Part shown: one piece after another, positions 1 to 9,729 of the stretch
Numbering within the stretch: position 1 is the first letter of the stretch
How the letters are laid out: each line of letters opens with the position of its first letter
Source of the DNA: Pigoraptor vietnamica
Taxonomy: Eukaryota > Opisthokonta > Filasterea
Length of the DNA stretch: 21,185 bases
Reading direction: 5' to 3'
Assembly: GCA_943704525.1 (NCBI GenBank)
Contig: CALSCQ010003295.1
Span: forward strand, 1 to 21,185
Notes under the pieces: model-generated
Database searches by the model: none
What the model was told of the DNA's origin: nothing
Seen by the model: the letters and a program-made list of their open reading frames with translations, nothing else
Translations under genes and position numbers: made by a program

Positions 1-22
1 GGGGGGGGGGGGGGGGGGGGGG
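1..22. repeat. poly(G) run at the window edge
   Basis: There are 22 consecutive G bases. On the minus strand this is a poly(C) run inside the last, incomplete intron of the beta-helix gene, about 60 bases after its donor site. The window also ends in a simple repeat, so this is most likely where assembly stopped. It may be partly a sequencing artefact, and the true length cannot be judged. Confidence 0.9.
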
Positions 23-83
23 ACAGTCGGCGCCAGCAATGTGTCAGGAAATGGATGAAATCACGGCCTGCAAAGTCACGCAC

Positions 84-3000
84 CGACGACGACAGCAGAA
101 GGCGCGCCAGACAGCGGCGTGGACGAGGGCACAAGCACGGCCTCGAGGAACACCGCCGCCTGTGAGTCAACCAGCGTCGGGTTACCGTAGGCGTCAAGAA
201 TGTCCGCTTCCATGTTGGGAAGCACGCCGCCGCTTTCGGCCTGCACCAAGGCGAAGGCGCAATTCGTCACTAGTCAGAGGAATGCACCCCATTCATGATC
301 AACAACGACAATTGACACTACGCTATGGCTGTGCGCAAAATATGCTGGCGCACATGCACGCGGTGCGCCGACGCACGCGGGAGACTCGCCTCGATGGCGC
401 GAGGACTTGACGCCGTGAGCGCAAGCATCATCGGCCGGGAACTGAGGTCGTTCGAAGCGCCGTCATAGCGGCTGTTTCCCACGAGAACTGCGCCGCTTGC
501 GTCGCGTGAGGCGTCGAAGGCCACAGCAGCATCGAGCGAGTACACGGCCCCGCCAGACAGCGCGCGGTTGTTCTGAAGGGTGGTCTCGCGCACACGAAAC
601 GCGCGAGCGCCGCGTGTGCGAAGGCGAATTGCAATGGCGCCGCCACAGCCGTCCTCGTAAGCCCTCCCCGCTATGTTGTCTGTCGGTAGAAATGCGGCCC
701 ATGAGTGTCAGGGCCAAATAAAAAGAAGAAACGAATATACAGGAACAGAGAAAAGCAACATAGAGGCACTCTCTCTGCCCAGATCTAGAATGGAGGATGG
801 GAGTCGAAATGAGCAAGGGGGACAATCTCTATGCATGCTGTTGAGGGCACGGGAGGCAATCACCGCTTGGAATCAACCGCATGAGTGAGGAAACACGGCG
901 AGAATAAACGCACCGGTGAACACGCTGCCGCTGGTGAGCGCCGCACCCGTCGACTCCCAATAGAGGCCGCCTGGACACAAGAGGTGAGCAACACAGTGTC
1001 ATCGGCCCAATGCACTGCGACACGTGAAAAGGAGCCACGCATACGAAATGTAGATACTACGCAAGGGGACGGCACGTGTCACGTCATGAGCCGCCGTACA
1101 AGCACGGCATGGTCCATCAGCAACTGACGCCACTCAAACATCACGCACGCACCCCCGTGCGAATCGGCCGCGTTCCCGTCAATGGTCGTGTTGATGAGGT
1201 CGAGGGTCGCGCTGCCCCTTGCGAGCACTGCGCCGCCAAGGCCCCCTCCATTCCCCGACAGGCGTCCGCCGAGCAGCGACAGCACCGCGTAGTCTTCCAT
1301 CACGATCGCGCCGCCGCCTTCCGTTCCGCTGTTGCCCGATGCTTCCAGTGCCTTCGCGGTGACATTGGCGCGGCCGCGAATAGCGAGTGCACCACCGTCG
1401 ACCTCCGCCGCATTCCCGTACAGCGATGCGCGGGCGATGGTCAGCGGCTGTGACGTGTCGACGAGCGCAAACCCACCCGATACGGCCGCTGTATTGCCTC
1501 GCCCAACCACGTCCGAGAGCGAGGCGGGGCGATCGGAGGAGAAGTAGGCCGCGCCGCCGCACAGCGCCGCCGTGTTTTCGCTGAAGACGGCCGCATCGAG
1601 CCGGAAGTCGCACGAACCCGTGACGCGAAGGGCGCCGCCGTCGTCCGCACTGCTCGCACAGCGGGAAAAGAGCGCGTGGCGCATGCGCACAACGGCCTTG
1701 TCAGCACAAGAGAAGCCCCCGCCGCCCACGTCCGCGCTGCAGTTGGTGGCGTTATAGCCGTTAATGACCACGCCAGCGTTGTTGCCCACCCAAACCGCGC
1801 CACCGAACGCCCGCGACGCGCACCCATCGCAGCGCATGTCGCCTGCCGTAAGACGAGATGCGTCGGTGAAGAACGCGCAGCCGCCGCCGCCCCGTCCAAC
1901 AATTCCACGTGCAAAGGACACGTTGGACACAGTCACGGATGCCGCGCCGCCCGCATAAATCCACCCGCCCACGTCCGCACGCGCGTCAGTGGCAGCAATC
2001 GCTGACAAAGAGATCGCCGCTGTGCCCGTTCCGAAGAAGCCGCCACCGGAGCCGCCCGCTTCACAGCGCGTGAGCGACATTCCCCAAAGTGTAAGCGGGA
2101 CGCCGTCGCCTGCCGCGAGGCAGCCGCCACCCGCCGCGGCTGTGCCGTTCTCAAGCGTGCTGTTGTAGATGGACACGGCGTGCGATCCAAAGACCGCCAA
2201 GTGGCCGCCGACATTCGCCGACGATGATACCAGCCTGCACGAGGCGAACGTCGCCGACGGAGGCACGCGTTCCCTACTCACGTCGGAGCTGTTGAACGGC
2301 ACGTACACGGTGCCGCCGGCGGCTCCCGCGACGTGGCGCGAGAAAGAGCAATTGCGCACGACGGCGGAGACACACCCCTCTATTGACAGCGCACCGCCTG
2401 ATTCGCGGGCAGTGTTCCCCGCAAAGCGCGAGTCGTTCACGTTGAGTGCGCGATTATCACACTCGTCGTTCGTCACTGCAAGCGCACCGCCGTACAGAGC
2501 CGTGTTATCGATGAACTCGCACGCGGACACGGTCAGGGCGCCCTCCGGTCCATCGTCCAGCACGATCGCACCGCCGCGCCCCCGCCACGCGTGGTCATCA
2601 TCTCCCGACGCGACGCCACTCGCGCGGTTTGCAACGAACGACGAACTCTCGATTCTGCGGACGGCAACGAAATAGAGGTACGCGAAGCACACCGCGCCGC
2701 CAGCGCCCGCCTCGTTTTCCAGGAACAAAGAGTTGGACACGTGCACCCCACAATCATTGGTGACGGTCAGCGCCCCGCCCGCAGCGAGGAGCCCGGCGCG
2801 GTTGCGCACGAACGTGCAGTGGTCTACCGCGCAGACGGCCCCATCCATCCCCGCCCTGCAGTACACGGCCCCGCCGCCGTTCACCATGCTGACGAAGTCT
2901 GACTCGAGTGCCGCGGCGTTCCCACTGAACGTCGAATTGACGACCCGCACGCGGTAAGTGCCGTCGAACAGTGCCGCGCCGCCACTCGAGTGTGCCTCGT

Positions 3001-5340
3001 TGCCAGCGAATGTACAGTCAGAGACAGCCAGCTCCGCCACCGCCCTGCTGGGCCCGTTTGTCGTCAGGTACAGCGCCCCGCCCTCGCCCGTGCGCTCCAT
3101 TCCACCGCCCGCCACGCCATTCCCCGAAAAGACGCATGACGTCACCGTGACGGAGCCTGCGCCCTGCGCAAGCACAAGCCGCACGGCACCCCCCTTCCCA
3201 CCCGCGGCCACGACCCCATTATCGGCGAAGTGGGTGTGCTCGATTGCGACGGTCCGCTGGCTCACTTCGTCACTGTCCGTTTTCACGGCAAGCGCGCCGC
3301 CGTCTTCCGCGCCGTTCGCCTCAAACGCCGAGTGGCTGAGAGAGGCTTTGCCGCACATCAGGAACGCACCACCGCCGTACCCGGACGCCCGGTTACCGCG
3401 GAATGTGACGTTCCACAGGGCACACTCCTGCGACACCGCCAGCAGTGCGCCGCCGCCGTGGTATTCCGTTGAGTATGCGCGCACAGTGACGTCACTCTCC
3501 CCGTTGCCTTGAAAGATGCAGTCGCTGACGCGGAGCCCTCCGCCAGCAAGCCCGGTCACGTGGGAGAGCGCCATGCCCCCGTACAGGCCGTCTTGCTCCG
3601 CCCCTTCGCTCCAATCGTCGTCGCACTCGCTTCGCAACACGTCTGTGAGCGCGACATTGCCAGTGAATAGCGACCGGCGCACGGCGAGTGTTGAATTCGT
3701 GCCGCGCACGCGCAGCCCGACCGTCCCACAGCCCGTATTGTTACTGAAGCGCGAGTCCTCCACGGTTACTGCTGCAAAGGCGGCATCCACCGACACTGCC
3801 GCCAGCGTGTGCGCCCCAAAGCGCTCAAAACTGCAGTCGCTGATGTCCAGCGCGCACCTCGCCGCGTCCGATACGACAGCTGCCGCCCCGTCGCAGCCAA
3901 CAAAGTCAATGCTCTCGAGCGACACGCTGACGCACGGCGCACGAACCGCGAGAAGGCCCGCGAGAGTGTCCGTCGGCTGCGCTTCATCGCACATAACGCG
4001 CGGTCTGGCGTCCACGTCGGCCGCCCCAATGCGCACGGCGCGAAGAGTGACGTTGAGGTGGCCAGGGCGCAGGCGGTGATCACCCGGCAGGAGTGCGACG
4101 ACGCCGCTGTCGGAGATCAGCGACAAATCAGAGAGAGCTGCCGCGAGACTGCGGAAGGGGTACTCGCGCGAACCGTCCGGTGACATATCGGGCGCGGGGG
4201 GCTGGTACGTGGACGGCGCCACGTGGACGGCGCAGGTGGCGGTGCGGCAGCGGCGCGACTCGGACAGTGTGCATGGACCGCCAGCGTCAATGGCGGGTGC
4301 GAGGACGCCGCGGACACGGACTTGCGTCTGGTTACCGCACGCACCGCTGCACGGCGACCACGTGCCCCAGTCGCCCGGCACACAGTCGCGCACGGTGGCT
4401 GGTGACAGATGATGTCAGCACAGAAGACGCCAATCGAAAAGCGCTCAAACAAACGACGACTGGCAGATTTTACCCCTTGTGTGCGTTGAAGACCCTCACG
4501 CACCTTCATCAAACTCGATCTCGGACGCCGACACGGTGCACGGCGACAGCGCCCCAGGCAGCGGCGCAAATACCACCCGCGCCCCCAGCGCACGCACCGC
4601 CGGCACAATCGCGAGGCTCGCCGACACATTACCCGAGGTGCCCTCGTCAGCTGTTTTGAAAGGGGCGCGCGAGAGGGCGGTCCAGCGGCCCTTGGTGTCG
4701 AGGGTCTCGATGTTGACATCAAGCGATATGTTCGCTGCGTGCACGTTCGAGAGCCCCACACGGCCGAGCCACACGGCGCCGCGGGAGGCGGTCCAGTTCA
4801 GGCCAACGTACACAGGGTTGACGCAGTTTGCAGATGACGCCTGCCATTGCGTCATTAGCGCGCCGTCAAACGCGCTCGATGCATTGCCGCCCGACGCGAC
4901 CGGCACCGCAGTGGGCAGTGCGGGGCACGCGGCAGCGCACAGCGAGCTCTCGGTAGTGTTGCCGCAGGGAGTGCCGCCGGCGACGGCCTCGCGGATGGTT
5001 GTGCGTGCGCGTGCAACGGAGGAAAGTGCGCCGCAAGGGGCGTGGCAGGATGACCACGGCGACCACGGCGTCTGCAGGCAGTTGACGTCGCACGGGCCGA
5101 GGGCGCAGTCCTCCGTCTCGACAAGCGGCGGACACGGCGTGCCAAATGCATTGGGTGCTGTCGTGACTTCGCGAGCGCGGTTGTGGACGGAGGGACCGCA
5201 CGTAACGTTGCACGCAGACCATTCGGTAAAGGGTCCGACCTCGCAGTCCACGTAGTCGGCTGTGTGGGCATGCCGCGCGGTCAGAAGGAGACGTACAAGA
5301 ATTACGATAGGGCCTCACATGGCATGTCTGTTTGAGCGCG

Positions 5341-5429
<89 letters not shown>

Positions 5430-6076
5430 TCAGTGCGTGTGGTGTGTGTAAGTGTGTGCGTGCGTGCGCGCATGCGTGTTTGTGCTGCGAGCGCTAGCGT
5501 ATGCGTGTTCGCGAGGGCACTCGATTTCTCACCCGCGAACAGCTCAATCTCAGCGACGGAGAGCGTGCACATCCCTCCAGAAGCCGTGCGGAGGCTCGGG
5601 AAGGATATCTGCGCGGCGAGGGCGGCGGTAGGCTTGTCCAGCGCCTTGTAGAATACTGTATTCGGACCCGCCACAAAGACGTTCGACGTGAACGCTGTGG
5701 TCCATCCACTGCTCGGCGTCTCGAGGCGCATGCTGACGGTGTTGGGCGGGTTCGTGCCGAAAGTAACCCGCACCGACGTAACATACCTTGTCGCACTATT
5801 ACTGAAGAGAGCTTGGAATGCAATGGGCGAGAAGGGTGCGCACGTCTGCGAACCCGCATTAAAGTAAGTGCCCGTTGAGCCGTCGTACGCGTTGAGGGCC
5901 GGCGTGCACGCCTGCCCCAGCTGACACGTAAAGCCGCTCACGGTCACGTGCGACACGCGCATCATGTTCACGTCGGCGTGCGCAAGCGTCGCTGTGCAGG
6001 CGATGGCCGCGAGGGCCTGAACTGCAAGCGCCCAACTGACCCTCGCACGCGCACGAGGACGGCCGCCGCGTGCCAT
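84..6076 (-). CDS. Secreted TSP1/discoidin-like/right-handed beta-helix protein, 3' end missing (5 exons)
   Basis: Exons 6076-5533, 5259-4504, 4398-1153, 679-377 and 269-84 join in frame. The first donor and all later junctions are phase 1. They encode 1,678 residues before the gene leaves the window. ATG 6076 is chosen because it opens a signal peptide (Arg-rich start, hydrophobic core, probable cut after AHA near residue 34). Order: discoidin (F5/8C)-like domain about 36-181; TSP1 domains about 186-238 and 239-293 with WSxxC and CxxxCG patterns and a WSPWSSC C-mannosylation motif; second discoidin-like domain (AFDG near its start) about 294-433; third TSP1 about 438-488; then about 28-30 coils of the type xFxxNxAxxGGAl. 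Exon 5 carries an LDAYGN segment that often follows such helices. Many NxS/T sites suggest glycosylation. A surface or matrix adhesion role is inferred; no catalytic motif was recognised. Intron 1152-680 and the last exon are the least certain parts. Confidence 0.86.
680..1152 (-). other. Large intron (473 bases) of the beta-helix gene
   Basis: The donor GTGCGTGCG follows codon CAC GGG G at 1153 and the acceptor CCGACAG ends at 680. Phase 1 is kept on both sides, and the joined product continues the helix repeat with GCGGAIAI. Translations of this stretch on the minus strand show no helix-type repeat, so I see no extra exon. Alternative acceptors a few bases downstream (after CATAG, or after GGGAG with a different donor) are possible, so the exact junction is uncertain. 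Confidence 0.6.
5342..5426. repeat. (TG)n/(CA)n microsatellite inside intron 1 of the beta-helix gene
   Basis: About 42 uninterrupted TG units on the plus strand read as CA units in the sense direction of the gene. The tract fills much of the 273-base intron 5532-5260 and ends about 82 bases before the acceptor. The flanking sequence 5427-5500 is also GT-rich and degenerate. Confidence 0.97.
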
Positions 6077-6242
6077 GGAAGATGCGGTCGCAGGTGTCGC
6101 GCGTGGTGCGGTGCGGGTGCATGGGGCAATGTCCTTCTGCTGTCGCGCCGTGTTGCTGGTAGCAGTGGTCGCGTGTGTGCAGTTGTTACTACCGCACTGT
6201 TGACAGTCGGTGGTAACGTGTGGCTGATGGGTTCTGAAATGC

Positions 6243-6252
6243 CCATATATGG
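6243..6252. promoter_or_regulatory. CArG-box match (CC, six A/T, GG)
   Basis: CCATATATGG fits the MADS-box/SRF consensus exactly and is its own reverse complement. It lies about 175 bases from each start codon in a GC-rich promoter where AT-only hexamers are rare. The function is inferred from the motif alone. Confidence 0.35.
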
Positions 6253-6293
6253 TAGGTGTGGTGCCCGTCGATGCTAAAAGTGTTGCATAGATC

Positions 6294-6303
6294 GTCACGT
6301 GAC
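6294..6303. promoter_or_regulatory. Palindromic E-box GTCACGTGAC
   Basis: A perfect 10-base palindrome around CACGTG, a core typical of bHLH or bZIP factors. The inner TCACGTGA also occurs in the other divergent promoter at 13494-13501. Two further copies lie in exons (about 6612-6619 and 15685), so the octamer is not promoter-exclusive. Confidence 0.35.
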
Positions 6304-6426
6304 TGCGGTCAGCTGTCGTGAACGGCCCTAAACTACAGACCCACTTTTACACAAAACACAGCGCACAGTCACATCCCAGACGCTTCCTCTTCGCCGCCCT
6401 CCGACGAGGCGTGCAGGTGTGCGAGG

Positions 6427-9400
6427 ATGCAGCGCCGCTCTTCCGTGACGGCGGCGGACATCAACTTTCTCGAGCCCCTCAAGCAGGATGTCGTGTTTCT
6501 GCGCGGCCTGCTCATTGACGCCATTGCAGCGCTCGCCCGCGACGACGCAGAGGCGCGCGACGTCCACGCGGTGCTCGAGTCGGTCCTCGACGCAAGCAAA
6601 CGGTACTCGCGGTCACGTGACGCCGCTGATTTTGCGCTCGTGGCGGAGCGCATCCAGGCGCTGAGTGCGCGGCAGTCGCTCGACGTCGCGCGCGCCTTCC
6701 ACGAATTTCTGAACCTCGCGAATGTGGCGGAGCGGCACCACCGCGTGCGTCGATGGCGCGCCTTCTTGCGTGGAGAGGGTGACATTCGCCTGCACCACAC
6801 GCTGTACGACTGCTTCCAGCAGGTTGTGGACAAGGTAAGCGTTGTTTGCGGTGTCCGCGCACTGCTTGTCGGCTTTCTCTGCCTGCGCGCCATTCCACTC
6901 CTCGCATGCCATGTGCGTTGTTGTCGTCGTAGCACCAACGCAGCCTCCCTCCCTTTGGCTTGCCCGTTTGTCACCCCCATTCGCTCACCGCCCCCTTCAC
7001 GCTCGCCCTTTCGCAGGGGTTCACGGTCATGCAGGCACGCGAGGCCCTCCTGCGCCAGCGCGTCGAGTTTGTGCTCACGGCGCACCCGACGCAAGCTGCG
7101 CGGCGGACAGTCCGGACGAAGTATACTGAAATTGCGGCGCTGCTGGACCGCCGCGACCGCCTGGCGCTCACCCCGGATGAGAAGGCGGAGCTCGTGGACG
7201 ACATTCGCCGCGAGGTGGCGTCGTGCTGGGGCACCAACACAATCCGCCAGATCAAGCCGACGCCCGAGGACGAGGCGCGCGACGGGCTCGACATGCTCGT
7301 GCGCAACCTGTGGGTGACCATCCCCACGCACATGCGCGCCATCGACGCAGCGCTCGTCCGCCACGGCGCGCCGCCGCTGCCCCTCGACGCCGCGCCGGTG
7401 AAGTTTGGGTCGTGGATGGGGGGCGACCGCGACGGAAACCCTTTCGTGACGCCTGCTGTCACGCGCACCGTGTGCCTGCTGTCGCGGTGGAAGGCGGCGG
7501 ATTTATACTACGACGAGATTGACCACCTGCTCTTCGAGCTGAGCATGGGCCAGTGCACGGAGGAGCTGCGCCGCGAGGCCTCTGGGATTGTGTCGGCGGA
7601 GACGGCGGACAAGCGGCACTGGGCGTTTGAGCACGGCAACATCCCCACCGACGAGCCCTACCGCCTCGTTCTCTCCCGCGTGCGCGACCGCATGCTTGTG
7701 ACGCGCAAGTGGTTCGAGGACGCGCTTGCGAGGGACTCGAAGCGCAGCCCTCAGCCCGCCGGCGGTGCTGTGGACGCGCAGCCGCCGCCGCACATTTACA
7801 CGCGCGCGGAGCAGGTCATCGAGCCGCTCGCACTCTGCCACCGCTCGCTTGTCTCGTGCGGTTACGCTCTCGTCGCGAACGGCCGCCTGCTGGACCTCCT
7901 ACGGCGCCTCGCGTGCTTTGGGCTCACGCTGACGCGGCTCGATCTTCGCCAGGAGTCGGACCGCCATGCCGAGGCGCTCGATGCTGTCACCCGCTATGTC
8001 GGCATCGGGTCATACCTGCAGTGGTCCGAGGACGAACGCGTCGAATTCCTGGCGCGGGAGCTGTCCGGACGCCGCCCGCTCGTCCCGCGCGCGTTTGACG
8101 CCCTCGCGGCTTGCAACGGCGATGCGGAGGCGGCGCAGCGCGTAACGGACTGCCTCGAGACGTTCCGCGCGGCGGCCGACATTGGGAACGAGTCGCTGGG
8201 GGCGTACGTCATCTCGATGTCGCACGCGGTGAGCGACGTGCTGGCCGTGTGCCTGCTGCAGAAGGAGGGCGGGACCCCCGAGGACCGCCTCATGCGCGTG
8301 GTGCCGCTGTTCGAGACGCAGGCCGACCTCCAGCACGCCCCGGATGTCGTGCGGCGGCTGCTGTCGGTGCCGTGGTACAAGGCGCACGCGGGCGGCCGGC
8401 AGGAGGTGATGATCGGCTACTCGGACTCGGCGAAGGACGCCGGTCGCCTCACGTCCGCATGGGAGCTCTACCGCGCGCAGGAAGAGCTCGTGCGCGTGGC
8501 AGGCGAACACGGCGTCACCATCACGCTCTTCCACGGCCGTGGCGGGTCGGTCGGGCGCGGTGGTGGCCCGCAGCACCTTGCCGTGCTCTCGCAGCCGCCG
8601 GGCTCGCTGGCGGGCGGCCTGCGCGTGACCATCCAGGGCGAGAGCATGGAGCAGCACTTTGAGGGGTTGTTCACCTCGGAGCAGACGCTGGAGCGGTACA
8701 CGACGGCGACGCTGCTGAGCACGCTGGACCCGCCGCACCCTCCGCGCCCGGAGTGGCGGGGTGCGATGGAGCGCCTGTCTGAGGACTCGTGCCGCGAGTA
8801 TCGCGACGTCGTCTACAACATGCCCGCGTTTGTGCCGTACTTTCGCGCGGCGACGCCGGAAAAGTCGCTCGGGAAGCTCATGATTGGCAGCCGCCCCAGC
8901 CGTCGCAAGGAGGACGGGGGCATTTCAGCGCTGCGTGCGATCCCGTGGGTGTTTGCGTGGACGCAGAACCGGCTGCACCTGCCCGTGTGGCTGGGCGTCG
9001 GGGGCGCGCTCGAGCGCATGCAGGCCACGCCCGAGGGTGGCGACATGCTTCGGGCCATGTACCACGGGTGGCCGTTCTTTCAGTCGACCCTCGACCTCAT
9101 CGAAATGGTCCTCGCCAAAATGGACCTCAACATTGCCGCGCGTTACGATGACGCGCTCGTGCCAGAGGACCTCAAGCACGTGGGCGCCGACCTGAGGTGG
9201 GCTTCTGAGAGAGTATTGTCTGGACAGCGCGATCGTTGCTCATTTTGCGATTGGGTGGATGGCGCCACGCAGGGCACGCGCCGGCCGCACCGTTTCTGCT
9301 GTGCTGCAGGTGACCGGCAACGCGACACTGCTCCAGGAGAACCCGGTGATCCGCCGTGCGATCGACGCGCGCGCCCCGTACGTCGATCCCCTCAACCTCA

Positions 9401-9537
9401 TCCAAGTGGCTGCCCTCGCGTCGCTGAATGCGATGGGGGAGCCGTCGGGCGGCACGAACGCGGCGTACGAAGTCGCGAACCGGACGCTGCTTGTGACGAT
9501 CCAGGGCGTCGCGGCGGGCATGCAGAACACGGGCTGA
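6427..9537 (+). CDS. ppc: Phosphoenolpyruvate carboxylase (3 exons, complete)
   Basis: Carboxylates phosphoenolpyruvate with bicarbonate to oxaloacetate and phosphate, replenishing the TCA cycle, probably in the cytosol since no targeting peptide is seen. Exons 6427-6834, 7017-9196 and 9273-9537 give 950 residues, normal for the family. Landmarks: catalytic His159 in VLTAHPTQ, GSWMGGDRDGNPFVTP, Lys609 in GYSDSAKDAGR, His642 and Arg650 in FHGRGGSVGRGGGP, IQGES, the SRPSRR loop, FAWTQNRLHLPVWLG, and the C-terminal QNTG. Residues matching the E. coli aspartate/malate site (Lys in LAKMDL, Arg in DARAPY, terminal Asn) are kept, so feedback inhibition is likely. ATG 6427 has A at -3 and no upstream in-frame ATG after the stop at 6319. 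The second intron (9197-9272) was chosen because it restores 26 residues after GADLR that align gap-free with E. coli PEPC as I recall it. The plant N-terminal phosphorylation motif is absent; an RRSS stretch sits at residues 3-6. Confidence 0.97.
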
Positions 9538-9729
9538 TCTTCGCCGGTGTTGCGGGTTGCATAACGTAGGCATGATAAACTGACCACTTGTCGCACAGCA
9601 ATTGTAGTGGGCGCAATTAGTGGGCTCAATTAAAGTTCTCAGACTGTTACTCTACCAGTTACACACGAAAGCGCGACGAAAGTGTGCGTCGCGCATCAAG
9701 TGTATACATAGCGCGCGTGTATTTGGCCA
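9538..9729. other. Convergent 3' region between PEPC and the coiled-coil gene
   Basis: The two stop codons are only 192 bases apart, so the 3' UTRs are short or overlap. CAATTGTAGTGGGCG, CAATTAGTGGGCT and CAATTAAAG follow one another at about 9600-9637 as a degenerate direct repeat. The last one could serve as a weak polyadenylation signal for PEPC. A perfect 8-bp hairpin lies at 9671-9694. No clear AATAAA is seen on either strand. Confidence 0.55.
9671..9694. other. Perfect 8-bp hairpin in the shared 3' region
   Basis: GCGCGACG at 9671-9678 pairs fully with CGTCGCGC at 9687-9694 around the 8-base loop AAAGTGTG. Seven of the eight pairs are G-C and the flanks do not extend the stem. It could form in the 3' UTR of either convergent transcript. 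Any role in 3' end formation is inference. Confidence 0.6.

Larger units (their letters stand above)
6077..6426. promoter_or_regulatory. Divergent promoter region between the beta-helix gene and PEPC
   Basis: These 350 bases separate the two inferred start codons and must hold both 5' UTRs and promoters. Two recognisable elements are listed separately: CCATATATGG at 6243-6252 and GTCACGTGAC at 6294-6303. No clear TATA box is placed for either gene. The minus-strand frame upstream of ATG 6076 stays open to 6298, but its residues look like untranslated sequence and would bury the signal peptide. Confidence 0.6.

Noticed and set aside
829-1075. Minus-strand frames inside the large intron as a possible extra exon of the beta-helix gene
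   Set aside because: Their translations lack the NxA-GGA coil pattern, and skipping them keeps the phase.
6074-6298. Upstream ATG at 6298 as start of the beta-helix protein
   Set aside because: It would add 74 low-complexity residues before a well-formed signal peptide and extend across much of the divergent promoter. ATG 6076 fits better.
6326-6333. CCCTAAAC, one plant-type telomere unit
   Set aside because: A single copy in a promoter; no array, so chance is sufficient.
6369-7364. 331-codon minus-strand frame opposite the start of PEPC
   Set aside because: Antisense shadow spanning the PEPC promoter, exon 1 and intron 1; PEPC itself is unmistakable on the other strand.
9213-9309. Alternative second PEPC intron 9213-9309
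   Set aside because: It keeps the frame but deletes residues of the helix before VTGNATLL. Intron 9197-9272 restores a gap-free alignment to the bacterial enzyme.
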